The translations under genes and the position numbers were made by a program. Shown here piece after piece: positions 16,630 to 21,264 of a DNA stretch of 21,264 bases. The DNA is from Phlegmacium glaucopus (taxonomy: Eukaryota; Basidiomycota; Agaricomycetes; Agaricales; Cortinariaceae). The stretch spans positions 56,466 through 77,729 of the forward strand of contig MU130373.1 in assembly GCA_015039465.1 (NCBI GenBank), read 5' to 3'. The notes under the pieces were generated by a model, which saw nothing but the letters and a program-made list of their open reading frames with translations, ran no database searches and had not been told where the DNA came from. Every line of letters begins with the position of its first letter. Positions within the stretch are counted from its first letter, which is position 1.

Positions 16630-19600
16630 ATGCCTAGCCACACCATTCCCAGCGCTCTAATCAAACTCTTCTATTCTGACGGTGCGCCGTGGAACTGGCC
16701 CGACTGGCAGGCCATCACTGCTGTCCGCCACGGACTTTTTCCCACCGACGATAGCCTTCTCCCCAAGGGATTTACGCGCCGCGATGTCCTCGATATTACA
16801 TCTTACTTTGACCAATACAACGCCCTTCCAACCGAGGACGACAAAATAAAGTTTACGTCGCAGCGGAAAGGTGCTCAAGTTCCCGGTCGAGTTAAATGGC
16901 GCGACTGGATTACCGCCGGCTGGAAATCCTGGAAAATTCACAGCAGGATCACCGACGTCCTCACCGAAGATGGGCTTCACCCTCTCACCATCATGATTAA
17001 CACCAACAACCTCGACACGTGGCCACCAGGTGATCTTTACATCCCCCTCATCGTGGACGCCGTCGGCCGTGATCTTTTTGGAGAACCATCTTTTGATACC
17101 TCTGGTCGTCTGGCACTTCCATACCGCCAATTAACTCAACACCTGATTCAACGCACTTGGATCAACATCCACAAGCAGACCAACAGGAACAAGAATCGCC
17201 TGGTGACTCTTGAAGCCGCCGCAACCAAAGCCTTCAACGGTAATTAAACCTCCAGCTCAACCCTGTCTGTAATTTATAACGTATACTAATACTTTACCCT
17301 GGTAGATCTTGACCGTGACCAGTTAACTAAAGCAAAGATTTCCGTGGCCATACGGTCTGTTTCGCGTTGGAGGAACCTCGCTCAGCTTTATGCAACCGAC
17401 TCAGTCACAGAGAAGATAGAGGGCATGGATAACGAGCTCAAACGCCTCATGAGCGCTCTTGGGGCCAAGGTTCAAGCGGCCGCCCCCACCTCTCCCACTC
17501 CAGGTCAGCGTTGGCTAATTTTTAACCTATAACTTTACTTAAGGCCCTTACTTCCGACTTAGCCATGTTCAAAGTTAGCAACCAAGCCCTCTCCTCACTA
17601 GCTACCAAAGAGAACGTCGCGGACATCATCAACCTCTACCATGAGTTCTTCAGCGCCAACCAAGAAGGGGAAGCCACCAGCGTTACTGACGAGGACCAAC
17701 CAACCATCAAATTTGGGACTGCAGTGGAGGGTGCCGATCCTGGCGTCGAAATGGAGATGGCCATGGCACCAGAGGCCCTGGCATCAAACCTGGGGTTTAG
17801 GAACGAGTTACCTCTACTATTCAACTCCTTCAGACACAAAGGTGGCTTGTCACCGTGGTCACACCCTGCCTTATTCGACGACCCTGAATCACAGGACAAC
17901 CTCGAGCCGCTAAGACTGTTTTGGCACCAACTGGCTGGCGTCCACGCAATCGTCCGTATCAGCTTCCAGCCCACACCAAGCTCTGGGCGCTGCAACGGCG
18001 TCCTCATCGCTGATGAAGTGGGCCTTGGTAAGACCTTCCAAGCATCGACTATAGTTGTTTTCCTGGCCGACTTGGTTTTCCGCCAAACTGAGAATCTCCC
18101 GCTTCCCCCAATCATAAGTTTGTATTCCTTATATCAATACATATCAGCGCAGATGGCTCAAGACAAACCTTTAGAGGCCAACCCCTATCTTGGAGAAATT
18201 TCAACCATTCCATCCCATCCACACCTAATCGTTGTGCCTGGAACGCTCTTATCACAGTGGGAAGTGGAACTCAAGACCCTCATCAAGCCTCACACCTTTG
18301 ATATATTTTTATACGGCTCTGGCAAAAGTCTCCATGAAAGCTTTTGGTCGCCAGGAGGGCCATTCCATTCGTCTCGTCTACCCATGGCTAACCGTATCAT
18401 CATCGCCAGCCAGACAGTAAGCATTTCAAACACCAGTCCGTTTTATCTGGCGTTCATGTGAGCCAAACGATAGGCCTTACAGCAAGACTTCAACGCCGTC
18501 TTTTTCTCCCGAGCAAACGGCCCCAAAAGGCTCCCATGGACCCTCCCTGAAAAGGTTCCCCACTCAGCCAGAACGATATCCAATACGCTATATGGCCAAC
18601 GATATCTGACAATCACGGTCGACGAGGGACATAGCTTTCGAAACACCGGACCCCGGCATTCTGCCATTCTGCTGCTCCTCGATAGAGCCGAGCTACGGCT
18701 TATTCTGACTGCAACCCCTCTGCAAACCTCTAACAAGGTTGGAAAATAATTCTTGTGACTTCGGCTCCCCGTTCTTAAATTTAACTCCTTTTCAGGACGT
18801 ATCCGCCATGGGAAGACTGACCGGGGTGGCCCATTTCTTCACAGAAGAGGCCCATCGGGAGGAAAAAAACGACAACGCTAACCTACGAAGGGTGAAGAAG
18901 GAACTGCCCGAAGACTACGACCCACTTAACGATGACGAAGACGACCCAATCAAGTCCTGCCAAGTTTCGATAGCGCAGCGGATGCAGGCCCAGTTCCAAG
19001 GGCGCATCATACGGCGAACAATCGACAGCAAGGACTGGCAGGGCCAATTGTTGCTTAATCTCCCTCCATACATGGCAGTCCACGCGGTTCTTAACCTCAC
19101 TGAGAGAGAGATAGCGATCATAGCAACAAAGGCAGAGGAAGTGAAAGACCAGTAAATGTGGTTTTTTGTCCTCCGTGGCTTTCGGCCACTCATCATCGTT
19201 GATTCCTAGGGTATCAACCGCCAACGGAACCTCAAAGCTTACCACCAGAAGCTTTTACATCGAATATCGGATGTCCGTCGGCTTTGCAAGAGAGAGCCCA
19301 GATACCCCCATCCCAAGCTTTGCGACTCTCCAGGACTGGGAGGCTGTGAAATCCACCAAGATGGACACATGTGCCCAGATCTGTAGACATCTGCTTACCA
19401 GAGACGACGCCCCACCCATAAATTTTGAGGAGGGAAAGGCTATATTTCCCCCTATGCCACCGTCTCCCCAAGGTGGCAAAAAACCCTTGCAAGAAAAAAA
19501 AATTCTTATATATCAAGAGTTCACGTCGCTAGGGCCCCTCCTTCTTAATGTGAGTTTTCATAGTTCGTTTCCAACCCAGGTCGTTGACCGTTTCGTTGTA

Positions 19601-21264
19601 GGTTCTATCGCTATACGGAATTCAGGCTTTGTCGATAGATGGGCAGATGACCTTTGAGAACCGAGCTGCCACCGTCAGCAAGTTTCGGAGCCAACCTGAT
19701 GCCCGTGTTCTCATCTTCTCTAGCGTGGGCTCGACAGGGCTCAATCTGTCTTGTGCAAACACAATCATTTTTTTAGTAAGTCCTCTCACAAACGTCTGAC
19801 AACTTCTAAGATTCCTACGCAGGATCAGCCGTGGTCAGCCCAGGACGAACGTCAGATACGTGGCCGAGCTCATCGTCAACCTCAAAAGAAGGAGGTGCTA
19901 TTAATACACTTACTCGCAAACGATACCGCGGACGTCGTTCTCTCTGGAATGGCTCGCGGCAAGCGTGATATGCTGGAGGCCTTTTTGTCTAAAGAATCAA
20001 ACCAAAGTAAGTGACCGACGTCAAACTGGCAGAAAATGGCTGTTTTAACGTTATTCCAGGCATGTGTGACCTGCTTTCTGGGAAAACGTTAATCAACCCG
20101 GATGAAGATGAGGACGGTGATACCCCTGATGAGCCGTCAAAGAAAGGAAAAACGAGAAAGCCAGCAAAGGATAAGAAACCGCGTAAGGTCCAGAAGCCTG
20201 CCACGCAGGAAGAGGGAATGGCAACCGAGAGTGACAACGGTGAGCGAATGGATCCCATATAATTCACGAAATATTCATTAACTGGTTGTAAGTTGACGTA
20301 ACGTCAGGTTCAAAGGTACCGGGGGACGTTCTGCCAAGTGATAGTGAAGGGTTGGTAGCGGATGAACCGGGGAGAGTTGTGGCAAGTGATGGTGAAGGGT
20401 TCGTAGCAGACGGACCAGGCAGAGTGGCAAGTGACGGCGAAGGGTTTGTAGCAGACGAAACGAGGAGATTTGTGGCAACTGATGGTGAAGGGTTGGTAGG
20501 CGAAGTTACGGACGACGACGGTCCTAGGTACTCTACAGCGTCAAACGTTTCTATGCGTTCTGCGTCATCGAATGCCTCTATGCGGTCGATACAATCTAGC
20601 GCCTCTATGCGGTCAATACAGTCTAGCGCCTCTATACGTTCAACACCATCAACGTCTGAGATATCAAGACCATCTGGCACCTCTATGCGTCCGGCGTCGT
20701 TGAACCCTTCTAGGCTGTCAATAAAATCCAGCGCCTCTATGCGTTCAGCATCATCAAGTTCTTCTAGGCTGTCAGTACCATCCAAACCGTCTGCTAAGCC
20801 TATTCCCAGTAAGCCTGCTGCTTGATTTCGAGGCCATCCTTTGCTGACTTGCGACAGACCCACGAGACTCCGACTCCCGTGTATTTCCCTCAGAACTACG
20901 GGACATCGACATGAACCTGGACCCTCTTGTACCCTACCCTTCATCACCCGCGCGTACGTCATTTCTTCTGGGAATGGGTAAATAATTGGCTTATTCCTCA
21001 CGTAGCTGCTGCGATGGATGATGATTTTTACTGCGTCGAGACAGAGGACTCACACCACCTTGAGGCACCGGCGTCGAAACCACCTACGAGCACTCCCAGG
21101 ACACCGCCATCGAAAGCTCACCACCCACACACAAAGCGGGTGGCTGAAGGCACCTTGGGTTCAAGCCACTTCAAAAGACCAACACCCGAGTCCCTACCCA
21201 CCTCAAGCCCCCAAGCTACTCGACCTCAGCCCGTACCAACTCATCGAAAGCTCAAACGGACGCC
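16630..21264 (+). CDS. SNF2-family helicase-like ATPase, 12 exons, 3' end outside window
   Basis: Exons: 16630-17239, 17306-17503, 17563-18416, 18483-18737, 18796-19151, 19210-19549, 19602-19775, 19823-20006, 20060-20239, 20308-20808, 20858-20953 and 21006 to beyond 21264. The eleven introns are 47-68 nt and the reading phase closes at each; at least 1335 residues are encoded. Residues 1-270 form an unrecognised Trp-rich domain. The SNF2 motor (about 380-990) shows motif I DEVGLGKT (about 420), Ia LIVVPGTLLSQWEVEL, II VDEGHSF (about 600), III LTATPLQTS (about 629), V STGLNL and VI QIRGRAHR (about 942). All key ATPase residues are present, so the motor should be active as a DNA translocase or remodeller in the nucleus. 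The tail has an acidic/Lys-rich linker, four SDGEGFVAD-type repeats, SASMRS-type Ser repeats and a Pro/Thr-rich region. It diverges from the 916-residue gene. The subfamily is unclear; a Rad5/Rad16-like relation is possible. Confidence 0.96.

Noticed and set aside
16657..17130. 157-codon minus frame opposite the SNF2 first exon
   Set aside because: Shadow of a well-supported coding exon.
18064..18160. Possible intron starting GTTTGT near 18118 inside SNF2 exon 3
   Set aside because: Removing it (35 nt to GCGCAG) would break the frame, and the read-through frame stays open into motif Ia.
20264..21001. 245-codon minus frame with repeated short words such as ERIEALD
   Set aside because: Antisense of the Ser-rich repeat exon of the SNF2 gene; its repeats mirror the sense-strand repeats.

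Overview
The window looks like nuclear DNA of a mushroom-forming fungus (Basidiomycota, probably Agaricomycetes). The reasons are short introns (mostly 47-68 nt) with GT..AG ends and internal CTAAC/CTGAC-like branch sites, a protein resembling the C-terminal half of agaric F-box/leucine-rich proteins, a SNF2-type helicase, and much non-autonomous repeat DNA. No rRNA, tRNA or CRISPR was seen. The species cannot be read from the sequence. All exon borders were worked out by hand from splice sites and reading phase.

Left part (1 to about 6750): I see no credible gene. A GC-rich hairpin-bearing repeat end (1-110) is followed by a 24/48/97-bp minisatellite (118-720), AT-rich DNA with a diverged tandem duplication of about 320 bp (1325-1960), blocks rich in GTTTCAC, an approximately 1.8-kb element with terminal inverted repeats (2930-4732), blocks of the opposite orientation (5040-5180), and a palindromic MITE-like element (about 5691-6280).

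Middle part (6750-13372): there are two related coiled-coil genes on the minus strand (6757-7630 and 8015-8464) with a spliced exon pair between them (7757-7996). Next comes an array of 16-17 bp palindromes (8863-9442), part of it a 108-bp tandem duplication. A long inverted repeat (arms 9669-10480 and 12793-13372) encloses about 2.3 kb with an F-box-like gene (10645-11355), a seven-exon gene for a 163-residue protein (11676-12489) that no single long reading frame reveals, and a gene relic (12575-12794).

Right part (13352-21264): two large, apparently intact genes diverge from a 473-bp promoter region. On the minus strand is a two-exon gene for a 916-residue protein of no family I recognise. 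On the plus strand is a twelve-exon gene (at least 1335 residues, running off the window) for a SNF2-family ATPase with an unrecognised N-terminal domain and a repetitive Ser-rich tail. A copy of the palindrome lies in their shared promoter, and the stop codon of the 916-residue gene lies in the right inverted-repeat arm. At least 17 copies of the palindrome occur between 7.6 and 16.5 kb and I saw none in the repeat-rich left part or inside the helicase gene. My working hypothesis is that the 916-residue protein, the SNF2 ATPase, the palindromes and perhaps the small genes form one multi-gene locus, possibly mobile or selfish, that has not been described. This is inference.
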